From CAZUMH01 sp964621645 (GTDB lineage: Bacteria; Zhuqueibacterota; QNDG01; JAGLOF01): a stretch of 64,000 nucleotides of DNA. Under the pieces are notes generated by a model. That model saw nothing but the letters and a program-made list of their open reading frames with translations. It did not search any database and was not told the DNA's origin. Made by a program: the position numbers and the translations under genes. The stretch lies in the NCBI GenBank assembly GCA_964621645.1, contig CAZUMH010000002.1, positions 1-64,000 on the forward strand, in the 5' to 3' direction. This document shows positions 7,938 through 17,925 of this stretch, piece after piece (within the stretch, counting starts at the first letter, position 1; each line of letters starts with the position of its first letter).

Positions 7938-9659
7938 ATGAAACCCAAGAGTTTTAAAATACAGAAGACTAAATCCTGGCCGCTCGTACTCGGCGTTGAC
8001 ATCAGTGCCAGCAGTTTGAAATATGTTCTGATCAGGCACACAGCGGCCAGACTGAGAGTCGAAGGTTTCGGACGCCATTTTTTAGGCGACGATCAGGAAG
8101 AAGCCTGGTCCAAGCTGCAAAATATTATCGGTCTACTCCTGAAAAAGGGCAGCGCCCTCAACAAGGCCAAGATTGTGGTGGGCAGCGGTGAGGCCAGGGT
8201 TATTCTTACTCATGAAAGCCTCCCGAATTTAGCGAAAAAAGAACTGGAACAGACCATATCATTTTCTCTGCAACAGGAGTTGGTAAATGCCGGAGAAGAA
8301 GGCGAGGTCGTTTTTAGTTATCAGCCCTTAGGCCCGGATCCCCGTCAGAGCAATAATACGGTGTTTCTCTGCCAGGCGATTTCTGAAGGCCAGGCGATCC
8401 ACCGTATTACCCCATTTATAAACAATGAAATTATTCCGGATAAACTTACCACGACAATAAGCAGTCTGGCCAACCTGATTCATTTTCTTCCCGCATCTAA
8501 AAGCAAGAAAGAAATCGGTATTTTGGATATCGGCCGGTCTCGAAGTATGCTCACCATTATTAAAGACGGGAAGGCTCAGTTCTACCGTGATATCGTCATC
8601 GGCGGCGAGGATTTCACTAAGGCCATCACCGGAACGATTTTCCATGAGGGAAGAGCCATACAATTCGGTACTAAGGAAGCCGAGGAATTCAAGTTCCAAT
8701 ATGGATATCCTTTGGGATATAGTGAAGATATGACATTCCACGGAGCTCCGCTTACTGAGATCGGTACAATGATAAGACCCGTGGTGGAACGGCTCTGTAA
8801 TGAAATTCAGCGTTCCATCGAATTCTACCGTGATAAGTTTGAAGGCGCCGTTGTCGATGAAATATTCCTGGTGGGAGGCGGTTCTCAAATAAAACACCTT
8901 GCTGAGGTAATTGCTGACACCATTTCCCTGCCGGTCTCTCCTTTTTCCTATCCTGACGAATTAAAAATTAGCGGCAGGCAAAATGAAAAAGATAATTTTA
9001 AAAGCCGCTTTCTGGAGCAGGCGGTGGCTGTCTCATTGGCGCTCGAGAGTGACGATTCCCGGAATCTGCTCCCCAAACAGTTCATGAAAGAACTCAAAAG
9101 ATCCCGACTTCAAAATATTATCCGGTACGCGGCGGCCGCGGTTGTGGCACTCATAGCGTTGGCATCCTTCCAGCTGAACAGCACTTTAAAGGAGAAGAAG
9201 GCTGAAGTGAGCACTGTCGAAAAACGGGGTTCCTTATTTTCCCAAAATGCCGGATTACTATTTACGGCACTGGAAGGCCAGGAGAGAGAACTTAAAACTG
9301 AGCTGGTGGCGCTGAAGTCACGGGGAAGTCAGGACCTGACTCCAATTTATATCCTGCGAATGCTCTCCAATATAACGCCCAGCATTTTTTCTTTGGTTTC
9401 ATTTTCTTATGGTGAAGCCAAGGCCGAGACAAAAAAACCGGAAGGCACTGAATCAGCAGAACCTCCCGGTAAACAGGTGATCATTAGCGGGATTGTTCAG
9501 AAGCCGCCCACGGATGTCGAGGTGGTCCTGGCACAATATATTATTGATCTGGAAGAATCGGGATTTTTCTCTTCTGTTAACCTGGATAAAAAGATGCATC
9601 TGGAAGAAGAAAATGCCTTCCGTTTTAGTCTGATCGCTCAGGTCCGCAAGGGAGGTTGA
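7938..9659 (+). CDS. pilM: PilM-PilN fusion protein
   Basis: 573 residues. The first ~380 form a PilM/FtsA-like actin-fold ATPase: VLGVDISASSLKYVLI phosphate-1 motif, GILDIGRSRSMLTII phosphate-2 motif and IFLVGGGSQIKHLAEV adenosine motif. A hydrophobic segment (~390-410) then crosses the inner membrane and is followed by a coiled coil and a PilN-like periplasmic domain (IYILRMLSNITPSIFSLVSFSY). PilM and PilN are separate genes in classical pilus systems and joined in GspL of type II secretion, so this has GspL-like topology with a PilM-type ATP site. It directly precedes pilO, completing the alignment subcomplex. Confidence 0.88.
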   Translation: MKPKSFKIQKTKSWPLVLGVDISASSLKYVLIRHTAARLRVEGFGRHFLGDDQEEAWSKLQNIIGLLLKKGSALNKAKIVVGSGEARVILTHESLPNLAKKELEQTISFSLQQELVNAGEEGEVVFSYQPLGPDPRQSNNTVFLCQAISEGQAIHRITPFINNEIIPDKLTTTISSLANLIHFLPASKSKKEIGILDIGRSRSMLTIIKDGKAQFYRDIVIGGEDFTKAITGTIFHEGRAIQFGTKEAEEFKFQYGYPLGYSEDMTFHGAPLTEIGTMIRPVVERLCNEIQRSIEFYRDKFEGAVVDEIFLVGGGSQIKHLAEVIADTISLPVSPFSYPDELKISGRQNEKDNFKSRFLEQAVAVSLALESDDSRNLLPKQFMKELKRSRLQNIIRYAAAAVVALIALASFQLNSTLKEKKAEVSTVEKRGSLFSQNAGLLFTALEGQERELKTELVALKSRGSQDLTPIYILRMLSNITPSIFSLVSFSYGEAKAETKKPEGTESAEPPGKQVIISGIVQKPPTDVEVVLAQYIIDLEESGFFSSVNLDKKMHLEEENAFRFSLIAQVRKGG

Positions 9660-9661
9660 GT

Positions 9662-10234
9662 GTGAAAGATAAGAAACAACTAATTGTTCCCGTACTTGCC
9701 GGCCTGGTCGTCGTTGCGTGGATTTTTCTATTTTATCTTCCCTACTCCCAGCAGATCGGAAGCTATAATAATAGGTTGAAGGAATTAGAGAAAAGGGAGG
9801 CTGATAGAATATCTCCCATGGATATCACAATCCAGCAGAACAAGGTTGACAGTCTTAAGGTCAAACTGGACAATACCCTGAAGGCATTTTATCCGGAGGA
9901 CAAACTGCTGGACCTGGGGAGAACAATGGGAAAAGTCGGCAGGGATTACGGCCTCACCCTCGTGTCGATTGTCCCCGATCACAGCAGTCTTTCTATACTT
10001 TTTTCTAATCAGCAGATTTCGGAATTACCGGTGACTGTCATTTACAGCGGGAGATTCATGAGATTGGCCAGCTTTCTCGATAAAATTGCACATATCGGTG
10101 TTTCATTCAAATTGACGGAATTGAAACTGGAAAGACCGAGTTTTGATTCACGCGATCTGCAGATAGAATTAAATGGAGTAATCCTGATAAACACCAGGAT
10201 ATCACAATCGGCAGAAAATAAAAACAAAGCATAG
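9662..10234 (+). CDS. pilO: PilO-like alignment complex protein
   Basis: 190 residues from GTG 9662, which has GGAGG (9651-9655) at 6 bases; the start overlaps the 3' end of the PilM-N gene slightly out of frame. A single N-terminal membrane segment (~8-27), a coiled coil with DSLKVKLDNTLKAFYPEDK, and a ferredoxin-like domain with LPVTVIYSGRFMRLASFLDKI, a strong PilO signature, are present. It would pair with the PilN part of its neighbour in the periplasm and link the motor to the PilP/secretin side. Confidence 0.88.
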   Translation: MKDKKQLIVPVLAGLVVVAWIFLFYLPYSQQIGSYNNRLKELEKREADRISPMDITIQQNKVDSLKVKLDNTLKAFYPEDKLLDLGRTMGKVGRDYGLTLVSIVPDHSSLSILFSNQQISELPVTVIYSGRFMRLASFLDKIAHIGVSFKLTELKLERPSFDSRDLQIELNGVILINTRISQSAENKNKA

Positions 10235-10285
10235 GATTACGACCTGGTGCTTTCCGGACAGCAGGAAGGAAGACCGGAGGAACAT

Positions 10286-13200
10286 ATGAATCGAATAAAA
10301 AGGGATAAGGGACTCATCCAATTCGGCGCGGCAATGCTGCTGCTGGGACTTTTATGGCTTACCTGTGCTCCCAAGCAACCGATGGATCCCACGGAATCCA
10401 TCCAGGCACAGGTGACTATCCTGGCTGATATGACTGCCGCCCCTTCCCAGGTTGTTATGGGTGGGAACCAGTCCACGGTACGAGTGAGGCTTATTGACGA
10501 ACAAGGCGATCCCTTAGCCGGTGAAACAATTTCTTTTTCCTGTTCTCTGGGAAGCATAACCCAGTCAGATGAAACCGACAGTGATGGGTGGGCCCAGGTT
10601 GTATTCACCAGTGGAACCGAGACCGGCGAAGCGACGGTTACGGCCCGCTACGGTAGTCAGGTCTCAACGGTGACAACAATCAAGATTCTTTCTTATGAGG
10701 CAGGAATGCTTCAGATAGAAACCGCGCGCAGCAGTATTCTGGCCAATGGGATTGACTCCACTGCCGTCCTTGTTACAGTACTGGGAGATTCAGCCCTGCC
10801 GGTACAGGGAGCCTTGGTTTCTTTTAGCACTTCCGCAGGTTCGATAGCATCTACGGCCATGACAAACAGCGAGGGGGTGGCTGAGGCCTATCTCTACAGT
10901 GATGCCTCCAAGAGTGATATGGCCGCCCTGGTAACGGCAGTGTATGATTCTCTAAGCAGTCAGATTTCGGTTAGCTTCAGGGGAGTGAGCATTACGGCAA
11001 GCGCCTTTTCCTCAGAGATATTGGCAGATGGACAGAGTACTTCGACTATTTCAGTGATTTTAAAGGAGAGTACGAGCAAGGTAGCCATTTCCGGCGCGCG
11101 GGTAATATTCGCTACGAATGCCGGCACTATACCCCGAAGTGCTCTCTCCAACAGCTCCGGAGTAGCTCAGGCAGATTTAACGAGCTCCAATGCGGCCGAT
11201 TCTGCCGAGGTGATTATCCGGTACGGTTCCACCCTGTCCGATACGGTGACGGTCGTATTTGTGGAACAGACAGGTGTGACATACACCTTGAGCAGCTTGA
11301 TGAGAAGTGCTCCGGTACTCCTGGCGAACGGAGTTGATCAGTCAATTATTAGTACGCGGGTAACGGATGTTTCAGGTAATCCCGTATCCGGGATAACGGT
11401 TAATTTCACGGCCTCTGCGGGGGAGATTGCTTCCAGTGTCGTCACCAGCAGCGACGGGCGGGCTCAGGCTACCCTTATTGCGGCGGCGAGCAGTACCGAT
11501 ATCATCTCTACAGTGACCGCTTCACTGGGAACTCAAAGTGTGCAGACCCAGGTTTCCCTTGCCGGTGTGAGCATGCTGCTTCTGGCTCAGCCTGATACTA
11601 TCCTGGCTGACGGCCAAAGCGCCTCTTCTGTCATGCTCATTTTAAAACGGACTACTTCAAACGAAGCCGTTGCGAACGAGACGATACGGTTTTCGGCGAC
11701 ATTGGGGACTATACCATATCAGATTTCAACAGATGCCGCCGGAGTGGCCCGCGCCACGCTTACCAGTGTGACCAGCACGGGCACTTCCCGGATCATTGCT
11801 CGCTACGGACAGGAACTCTCAGATACCGCCCTGGTCGTCTTTTCCAATCAGGCACCTACTCAATATGTCTTGCAGAGCCTGACAGCCGGCAAGACGGAGA
11901 TTATTGCCAATGGTGTTTCTCAGGCTGTTATCACTGCCAAGATCACGGATAATGATGGCAATCCTGTTTCGGGTGTCCCGGTGGTATTCCTGACCACTTC
12001 CGGAAGTATCGAGTCGCAGGCAATCAGTAACACTGACGGCACGGCCACGGCCCATCTGACATCACTGGCCAGCAGCAGCGATGTCACGGCAACGGTCACG
12101 GCGAGACTGGACCAAAGCTCCAGCAGAAACATCAATATTATCTTTCAGGGATTGACTCTCACCCTGAGTGCGATGCCCGACAGCATTTTGGCAGATGGGC
12201 AAAGTACCAGCTCCATCATGGCGGTGTTAAAGCGTACCGCTACCCAGGTTGCCGTCAACGGTGAGACGATTAATTTCGGCACGGATCTGGGTACCATTCC
12301 CGCTGAGGCACAAACAAATATTTCCGGGGTGGCTCAGGTTGATCTTACCAGCAGCACCCAGATAGGCCAGGCTCAGGTTGTAGCCCGCTATGGAAATCTT
12401 ATTACCGATACCGTATACGTGGCTATGCAGGAATCAGTCCCCTACTATCTGCAAGTGACTGCATCACCGCCGGTGATTACGGCAGATGGTCAGAGTCAGT
12501 CAACTATCAGTGCTTCGGTGAGTGATATCAACCGTAATCCCGTTCCGGACGGTACGATGGTATACTACCGGCTCTTTGGATCAGGAACCTTGCAGCGAAA
12601 CGCCCAGGGCACCTCCAGCGGAGTTTCCAGCAATTATCTCACTGCGGGAGCCACGCCGGATACGGCTCAGGTTGAGGTCCGAGTGGGCTCGCTGCGCGAT
12701 ACAGTGGAAATAGTATACAAGGTTGGACCAGCCGATCAGATCCTGGTTTCCACCAACAAGGACAGCATCATGGCCGACGGTAAGGAGACGGCCATCATTA
12801 CGGCCAGGGTTCTGGATGCGCAGGGCACTCCCATCCGGAACGCCACGGTGAATTTTGCCTCAAGTCTGGGGGATGTAACTCCCACGGCTCAAACCGGGAC
12901 AGACGGCAGGGCTACGGCCCAATTCTCCAGCGGTGAGGTAGGAACGGCTACCGTTACCGCATCGGTAAATCTGGCCGGAGGTGGGACAGCCAGCGGAAAT
13001 ACAACCATTGTTCTGGTTCCGGGCGGGCCGAATTCCATCCTGCTGCACTTCGATCCCCAGACTATCGGAGTCAGGGGAACCGGCCAGAATCAGACGGCGA
13101 TCATCGAAGCTGAAGTGCGGGACGCCAAGAACAATCCTGTCGAGGACGGCACCAATGTGACTTTCTCAATCGTGCATGGGCCCGGCGGCGGGGAATTCCT

Positions 13201-14290
13201 CACCCCCGGCCCCGCGGATATGCCTATACCCACCGTCGGGGGAATGGCTCGTGTGTCCATCTCCAGCGGCACAATTTCAGGCAACGTGCGGGTGCAGGCG
13301 CAGACCACCGGCAGCCAGGGAAACATCATCGCCACAGCTTCCGAAATACTGATCCACGCCGGCCCTCCCTTCATGCTCGATCGGACCGACTACTCCTCAA
13401 CTCATCTAACGGTGGCCGCGGAACAGCTGAATATATGGCGAACACTGGGTACGACAAATATGCATCTGGCGGTATTTGACAAATATCACAATCCGGTTCA
13501 ACAGGGAACGGCAGTCTACCTGACCAGCTCTGGAGGAGGCGTGAGCACTCATACCGCCCTGACCGACGCCGACGGCAAGGCGACGGTAATCCTTACCGCA
13601 GGGAATAATCAGCCGAAGATCTCCGATTACTATAATGGAGAACTGATGCAGGATCCCAATTTTCCAAACACAATATTGCCGGGCCCCATTGCTTACAGCG
13701 CTCCGGGATCTCCAACTGGTATGGAATACCTCCTTCCGGATTTTGAAAATTCTCTGGTGGCCAACTCCATGGCTGACAGTTTCGCCACCTGTCCCCGTTA
13801 CCAGGGGAATCCTGTGGTGATGGAATATGATTCATTAGAGAACGACGGGATTGCCCGCATAGTAGCGTACACCGAAGGCCAGGATCAGAACGGCGATTCC
13901 GTCCGTGTCTGGGATCAGATTACAGTGGTCTTTTCCGGAGCCGTCGGGTACAATGACGACTCTCAAACATCGCTGGCCTGGGACAGTCTGGGTCCGGGGG
14001 AATCCGCCACAATGATTTTCAGCCTCATGGATGACAACGGCAATCCCATCGAAGCGCGATCGGATATCACCGCTTCCTTGACCAGCGAAGTGGACGCGGC
14101 TCTCTCCTGGACTGCTTTAAATACCGGCGACGGCTGGGGAACGGTATACTATGCCCTGACGATTTTCAACAAGGTGGATCCGACCAGTCCCAATCCGAAA
14201 CTGGGGCCGACAACCATAAAAATATCCTGGACAGGAGATCATCAGTTCGGCGAGGCTATTTCAAAAGTCGGAGTCATTATAACTTCCTAG
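10286..14290 (+). CDS. Giant secreted protein with ~11 invasin-type Ig-like (Big_1) repeats
   Basis: 1334 residues from ATG 10286 (GGAGG at 10276-10280). The N terminus has a basic n-region, a hydrophobic core (~10-30) and a cysteine in LWLTC, so it may be a lipoprotein, although this is not a perfect lipobox. About 11 Ig-like domains of 90-100 residues follow, each with the Big_1 pattern IxADGxxxSxIxxxVxDxxGNPV / TSSDGxAxAxLxS. Domains 2-7 form three copies of a ~195-residue two-domain unit. The tail (from ~residue 1200) is a further degenerate beta domain. Its place between pilO and the barrel and secretin genes suggests a surface filament-associated adhesin or stalk. Length and repeats are clear; the role is inferred. 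Confidence 0.85.
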   Translation: MNRIKRDKGLIQFGAAMLLLGLLWLTCAPKQPMDPTESIQAQVTILADMTAAPSQVVMGGNQSTVRVRLIDEQGDPLAGETISFSCSLGSITQSDETDSDGWAQVVFTSGTETGEATVTARYGSQVSTVTTIKILSYEAGMLQIETARSSILANGIDSTAVLVTVLGDSALPVQGALVSFSTSAGSIASTAMTNSEGVAEAYLYSDASKSDMAALVTAVYDSLSSQISVSFRGVSITASAFSSEILADGQSTSTISVILKESTSKVAISGARVIFATNAGTIPRSALSNSSGVAQADLTSSNAADSAEVIIRYGSTLSDTVTVVFVEQTGVTYTLSSLMRSAPVLLANGVDQSIISTRVTDVSGNPVSGITVNFTASAGEIASSVVTSSDGRAQATLIAAASSTDIISTVTASLGTQSVQTQVSLAGVSMLLLAQPDTILADGQSASSVMLILKRTTSNEAVANETIRFSATLGTIPYQISTDAAGVARATLTSVTSTGTSRIIARYGQELSDTALVVFSNQAPTQYVLQSLTAGKTEIIANGVSQAVITAKITDNDGNPVSGVPVVFLTTSGSIESQAISNTDGTATAHLTSLASSSDVTATVTARLDQSSSRNINIIFQGLTLTLSAMPDSILADGQSTSSIMAVLKRTATQVAVNGETINFGTDLGTIPAEAQTNISGVAQVDLTSSTQIGQAQVVARYGNLITDTVYVAMQESVPYYLQVTASPPVITADGQSQSTISASVSDINRNPVPDGTMVYYRLFGSGTLQRNAQGTSSGVSSNYLTAGATPDTAQVEVRVGSLRDTVEIVYKVGPADQILVSTNKDSIMADGKETAIITARVLDAQGTPIRNATVNFASSLGDVTPTAQTGTDGRATAQFSSGEVGTATVTASVNLAGGGTASGNTTIVLVPGGPNSILLHFDPQTIGVRGTGQNQTAIIEAEVRDAKNNPVEDGTNVTFSIVHGPGGGEFLTPGPADMPIPTVGGMARVSISSGTISGNVRVQAQTTGSQGNIIATASEILIHAGPPFMLDRTDYSSTHLTVAAEQLNIWRTLGTTNMHLAVFDKYHNPVQQGTAVYLTSSGGGVSTHTALTDADGKATVILTAGNNQPKISDYYNGELMQDPNFPNTILPGPIAYSAPGSPTGMEYLLPDFENSLVANSMADSFATCPRYQGNPVVMEYDSLENDGIARIVAYTEGQDQNGDSVRVWDQITVVFSGAVGYNDDSQTSLAWDSLGPGESATMIFSLMDDNGNPIEARSDITASLTSEVDAALSWTALNTGDGWGTVYYALTIFNKVDPTSPNPKLGPTTIKISWTGDHQFGEAISKVGVIITS
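10735..12440 (+). repeat. Three-fold ~585-bp coding super-repeat (pairs of Ig-like domains)
   Basis: Units begin near 10735, 11320 and 11903, about 195 codons apart. Each unit holds an A-type domain (LANGV, GNPVSG, TSAGSI, TSSDG) followed by a B-type domain (LADGQS, LKRT, GETI, LGTIP, GVAQ, ARYG). The alternation is seen directly in the translated protein and indicates duplication of a domain pair. Confidence 0.75.
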
Positions 14291-14326
14291 AAAGTCGAAA
14301 GAGGATGTGTTATAAAGGAAACGGTA

Positions 14327-15115
14327 ATGATGCTAAAAAACAAGATGATATTGATAATCATGCTTTGCGGGGCTGTCGCCGGAACGGGATGGGCTCAGAT
14401 GGCGGGTAATCCCACCGGGACCACCGGAGCTCGGCAGTGGACGATTAACGCGAACGGCACCTATTTTTATCAGGGAGTCGGCAGCGAGAAGGTGGTGTCA
14501 AACCGCTTCCTTTTAAAGAGCAATTGGGGAGTCACCGACTGGCTGGATCTCTACATTCAGGGTGGAGTCGCCAACCTCGAATCCCGTGTCAACTCCCTCA
14601 ATACCACGGATTATCGGGACAAATACCGCTTCGCCTATGGAGGTGGATTCAGCACCTCCTATGGCCCCGGAAAACTCAAAGCATGGGCCAGTGCCAATGT
14701 CCTGCGTTTTCGTTCGCAAGGGAATTTCATCGAGACGCTTCTCATTGGAAGTCAGACCTACGATAAACGTTTTGAGATGGGCTATGACTGGCGTGAATTC
14801 CGGGCATTTTTAGGGAGCTCATACTCCTACCGACGGTTTACTTTCTACCTGGCCGCAGCAGGCTGGTACCTCTGGCGGCTGGATACGAAGGATGAATATC
14901 TTGAATCCGGCAGCTCAAGTACCTATATGGGGCAGGTTAAGGATACATACAGAAGCGGCCTCTGGAGCGGTTTATTAGCGGGTATCCAGATGAATTTACC
15001 CCAGCATTATGCCATCAACATTGAAGTGCTGCTCTTTAATGAAACAAATGTGCAAATCATGGCAGGGATATCACAAACCGGATCCCCGCCGGAGAAACAT
15101 ATAACAGAATTATAG
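14327..15115 (+). CDS. Outer-membrane beta-barrel-like protein
   Basis: 262 residues (a second ATG follows at 14330). A signal peptide ends near GTGWA-QM (cleavage after residue ~23). The mature part is rich in alternating aromatic/polar strands (WTINANGTYFYQGVGS, FAYGGGFSTSYG, FTFYLAAAGWYLW) with short turns, consistent with an 8- to 12-stranded outer-membrane barrel. No family is recognised with certainty. It lies between the Ig-repeat protein and the PilP/secretin pair, so it may help display the Ig protein or stabilise the secretin; this is inference. AAAGGAA precedes the ATG. Confidence 0.65.
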   Translation: MMLKNKMILIIMLCGAVAGTGWAQMAGNPTGTTGARQWTINANGTYFYQGVGSEKVVSNRFLLKSNWGVTDWLDLYIQGGVANLESRVNSLNTTDYRDKYRFAYGGGFSTSYGPGKLKAWASANVLRFRSQGNFIETLLIGSQTYDKRFEMGYDWREFRAFLGSSYSYRRFTFYLAAAGWYLWRLDTKDEYLESGSSSTYMGQVKDTYRSGLWSGLLAGIQMNLPQHYAINIEVLLFNETNVQIMAGISQTGSPPEKHITEL

Positions 15116-15130
15116 TAAAGGGTGCTGGAT

Positions 15131-15619
15131 ATGGCACTGGCCAAGAAAGAAAAAAGACTATTGATAATCTGCGGAATCGTTGCCGTAGGGGCGGGGATTT
15201 ATCAATTCGTCATTTATCCAGCCCAACAGGCTAAAAAGAATCCCCTTGCGGAAAGCAAAGCGGCCGCTCAGGTTCAGCAAGCGGCGGCAGGCGTGACCGG
15301 TGAGATTACCCAAAAGGAACCGGTAATGCCGACTCAGGCTACCATATTTGCTAATTGGGGCAGGGATCCGTTTGTGGCCGGCTCCCGTGCGGGAGAGTCA
15401 GCGTCTTCCAGCGGCGGTGGGTCATCTTCAGCTTCTAAAAAACTGGTGCTGAAGGGAATTTTCTGGAAGCAGGGCATACCACACGCTCTGATCAACGATT
15501 TCGTGTTGGCGGAGGGCGAAACTCAGGATGGAATCCTGGTGAAAAAGATAACCGGGACGGAAGTGATTTGCCAGAGAAATAACAGGAAAATCACGCTACA
15601 CTGGAGCGACAGATCATGA
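15131..15619 (+). CDS. PilP/GspC-like periplasmic linker protein
   Basis: 162 residues from ATG 15131 (an in-frame GTG lies at 15122). One N-terminal membrane segment (~10-29) is followed by an Ala/Gln-rich and then Ser/Gly-rich linker and a C-terminal beta domain (LVLKGIFWKQGIPHALINDFVLAEGETQDGILV ... in pieces), the pattern of the PilP/GspC homology region that contacts the secretin N domains. The stop overlaps the secretin ATG (ATGA), supporting a coupled pair as in PilP-PilQ. Confidence 0.82.
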   Translation: MALAKKEKRLLIICGIVAVGAGIYQFVIYPAQQAKKNPLAESKAAAQVQQAAAGVTGEITQKEPVMPTQATIFANWGRDPFVAGSRAGESASSSGGGSSSASKKLVLKGIFWKQGIPHALINDFVLAEGETQDGILVKKITGTEVICQRNNRKITLHWSDRS

Positions 15620-17922
15620 ACAAGTACAAAAAGACTTTGATAGGTATAGCGACCGCCTTTCTGCTTTGCAGCAGTACGGGATGGACGCAGTCCACACTCA
15701 CTTCTATAAAGAAGGGGGGGGAGGGTGAACGAAGCTGGATTGTCCTTTCTTTCAATCAGAAGGCGATCTGGAGTGGCATCTCCCGATTGCAGGGGATGAA
15801 AGGATACGCCCTCTATTTCATGGGTAACGCTGGTATTCTCGACGGGGAACGCCGCAGCATCAATCCGATCAACGGGCCCGATTTGCTGGTTGAGCAGGTA
15901 AGCACCGATCCGGAGGTGATGAAGGTTACGGTGACCTGTGATGCTGCCACTCAGCTTACCGTTCTGAACAATAACCGGTACGTGGTGGTTTCCTTCAACG
16001 ACGATCGATTCGTCCAATCGGCTGCACTGCAGACCATTGAGGATGTCTCTCCTACACAGGGTGAACTGGTATCGGTTGTTCAGAGGAGCAGCAACAGCAA
16101 TTTTATCGCATCTATGACGTTTAACGGATCATATGAATGGTATGGCTTTATCCAACCGGTTTCCCACGCGGCGGCTTTGCTGATTCGTGGAGCTACCAAC
16201 ACAGGCCGCTCCGATATCAGTTATACAAATGCCGCTCTGCGCCGTATCCGCATCTTCAATGATGAGGGTGAACATCCCGGGCTTAAAGCAGTGCTTTTCT
16301 TTCAGGATGGAAATCCCTATACCATTGTCAAGAAGGGATCGCAGATGCTGGTGGAGACGGTGAGCCTGGGCGGTACGCCGCAGGAAAAAGTCCTACTGGC
16401 CAGCCGGGAACAATCCGGTGCGGTGACTGTAACCCCTTCGGCGAAAATGAATGAGGAAGACTGGAAAAAGATCGATGACCTTCTTACCGGAGCACCGCCG
16501 GCAGCCAGTGCCGAGCCGGAAGCGGCACCGCAGGAACAAAAACAGACAGAGCCCGCCATTAATCAGAGTGGTCAGGGAAAGCAGGTCGAGAAGGAGCAGC
16601 CCGCTGTCCAGGAAGAAGTAAATGAGAAACCAGTTCAGGAAAAACCCAAGGATTTTACTCCAGTAGAGGAGAAGACCAACAGAATTCCGTGGGACGAGAG
16701 AGTTACGTTCAGGTTTGATAATACAGATTTAAATAAAGCGGTTCGAACAGTTGCAAATCTTTACAATTTGAATGTGGTTTTCTATGAGGGTCTGGAAGGA
16801 AAGGTAACCGTTGATTTACATGACGTTACGCTGCGACAGGCTTTGGACAAGATGATCTATCCTCTCAATGCCGAGTATCTCGAAGATGACGGCATTATCA
16901 TGGTCCGCCCGATGAACATGAGTTATGTTGGCGGGATGAAGACCCGGGTTTTCCGTCTGCAGTACGCCGAAGCGGAGAATGTGGCTCCCATTATCAAACA
17001 GGTAGTCAGCAATGACAGCCTTGTCCAGGTTTTTCATCCGGAATTCCTCAATGTTGAGAAAGGCGGTACCAAACGACAGGAATCGAACAAGATTACCATC
17101 CAGGGAGTGAGCCGTACCAGTGTTCTGGTGGTAACCGAGACTCCCGGCAAACTGAACGAAGTGGCGGATGTTATTAAAGAGCTGGATCGAGCTCCCGTCA
17201 AGGTGATCATCCATTCCAAACTGGTGGAGATGTCGCCCTTAAACAGCAACAAACTGGGGATCGACTGGGATAAAACCATCACCATGGCCTTGAATCAGGT
17301 GGATCAGCTGGCAGATGGAAGCAAAATTGGCTATTCATTGCTTAATGATGCCCCAGGCAGCGGCGGGACAGTAGAGCTGGGCCACCTAACAGCCAGCAAA
17401 TTTCAGGCAGTCCTTGATTTCCTGCAGGAGCGCTCCGACGTGAAACTGAAATCGAATCCCAGCCTGCTGACAAACGACAATGAAGAATCATCCATCAGTG
17501 TGGGCACCACGGTGCCGGTTCCGAAGATCCAGAGAGGTTTCGGCGGCCAGGGAGACATGGTTACCTTTGATTATAAAGAGGTTAATATTCAGATGAATGT
17601 TACTCCTCACGTTACCGAAGATAATAAGATTACCATGTTCGTTAATCCGGTGATCGAAGAGATAACCGGGTGGGTGGAATTCCAGGGCAATCAGGCACCC
17701 ATCACGGATAAGAGATCGGTAAACAGTATCGTGACAATTAATAATGGAGAAACAGTGGTCATCGGCGGATTGGTAAAGAGTCAGCAGACACGCACCCTGA
17801 AAAAGGTCTGGTTCCTGGGCAGCCTTCCCCTGCTGGGAAAACTTTTCCAACACGAGGAGAACGAGGATAAACAGACAGATTTGATGATTTTTATCACTCC
17901 TGAAGTGGTACATGAGGGTTGA
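15616..17922 (+). CDS. pilQ: Outer-membrane secretin (PilQ/GspD)
   Basis: 768 residues. A signal peptide (to about residue 25, SSTGWTQ) is followed by AMIN-like beta domains for peptidoglycan binding (~30-270), a Pro/Glu/Gln-rich linker (~290-355), an STN/N0-type domain (~365-430: LNKAVRTVANLYNLNVVF), an N1 domain and the secretin barrel (~540-768) with VGTTVPVPKIQ, VTPHVTEDNKITMFVNPVIEE, VIGGLVKSQQTRTLKKV and the end LMIFITPEVV. It forms the outer-membrane ring through which the filament passes. AMIN domains favour PilQ over GspD. Confidence 0.93.
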   Translation: MNKYKKTLIGIATAFLLCSSTGWTQSTLTSIKKGGEGERSWIVLSFNQKAIWSGISRLQGMKGYALYFMGNAGILDGERRSINPINGPDLLVEQVSTDPEVMKVTVTCDAATQLTVLNNNRYVVVSFNDDRFVQSAALQTIEDVSPTQGELVSVVQRSSNSNFIASMTFNGSYEWYGFIQPVSHAAALLIRGATNTGRSDISYTNAALRRIRIFNDEGEHPGLKAVLFFQDGNPYTIVKKGSQMLVETVSLGGTPQEKVLLASREQSGAVTVTPSAKMNEEDWKKIDDLLTGAPPAASAEPEAAPQEQKQTEPAINQSGQGKQVEKEQPAVQEEVNEKPVQEKPKDFTPVEEKTNRIPWDERVTFRFDNTDLNKAVRTVANLYNLNVVFYEGLEGKVTVDLHDVTLRQALDKMIYPLNAEYLEDDGIIMVRPMNMSYVGGMKTRVFRLQYAEAENVAPIIKQVVSNDSLVQVFHPEFLNVEKGGTKRQESNKITIQGVSRTSVLVVTETPGKLNEVADVIKELDRAPVKVIIHSKLVEMSPLNSNKLGIDWDKTITMALNQVDQLADGSKIGYSLLNDAPGSGGTVELGHLTASKFQAVLDFLQERSDVKLKSNPSLLTNDNEESSISVGTTVPVPKIQRGFGGQGDMVTFDYKEVNIQMNVTPHVTEDNKITMFVNPVIEEITGWVEFQGNQAPITDKRSVNSIVTINNGETVVIGGLVKSQQTRTLKKVWFLGSLPLLGKLFQHEENEDKQTDLMIFITPEVVHEG

Positions 17923-17925
17923 TGC

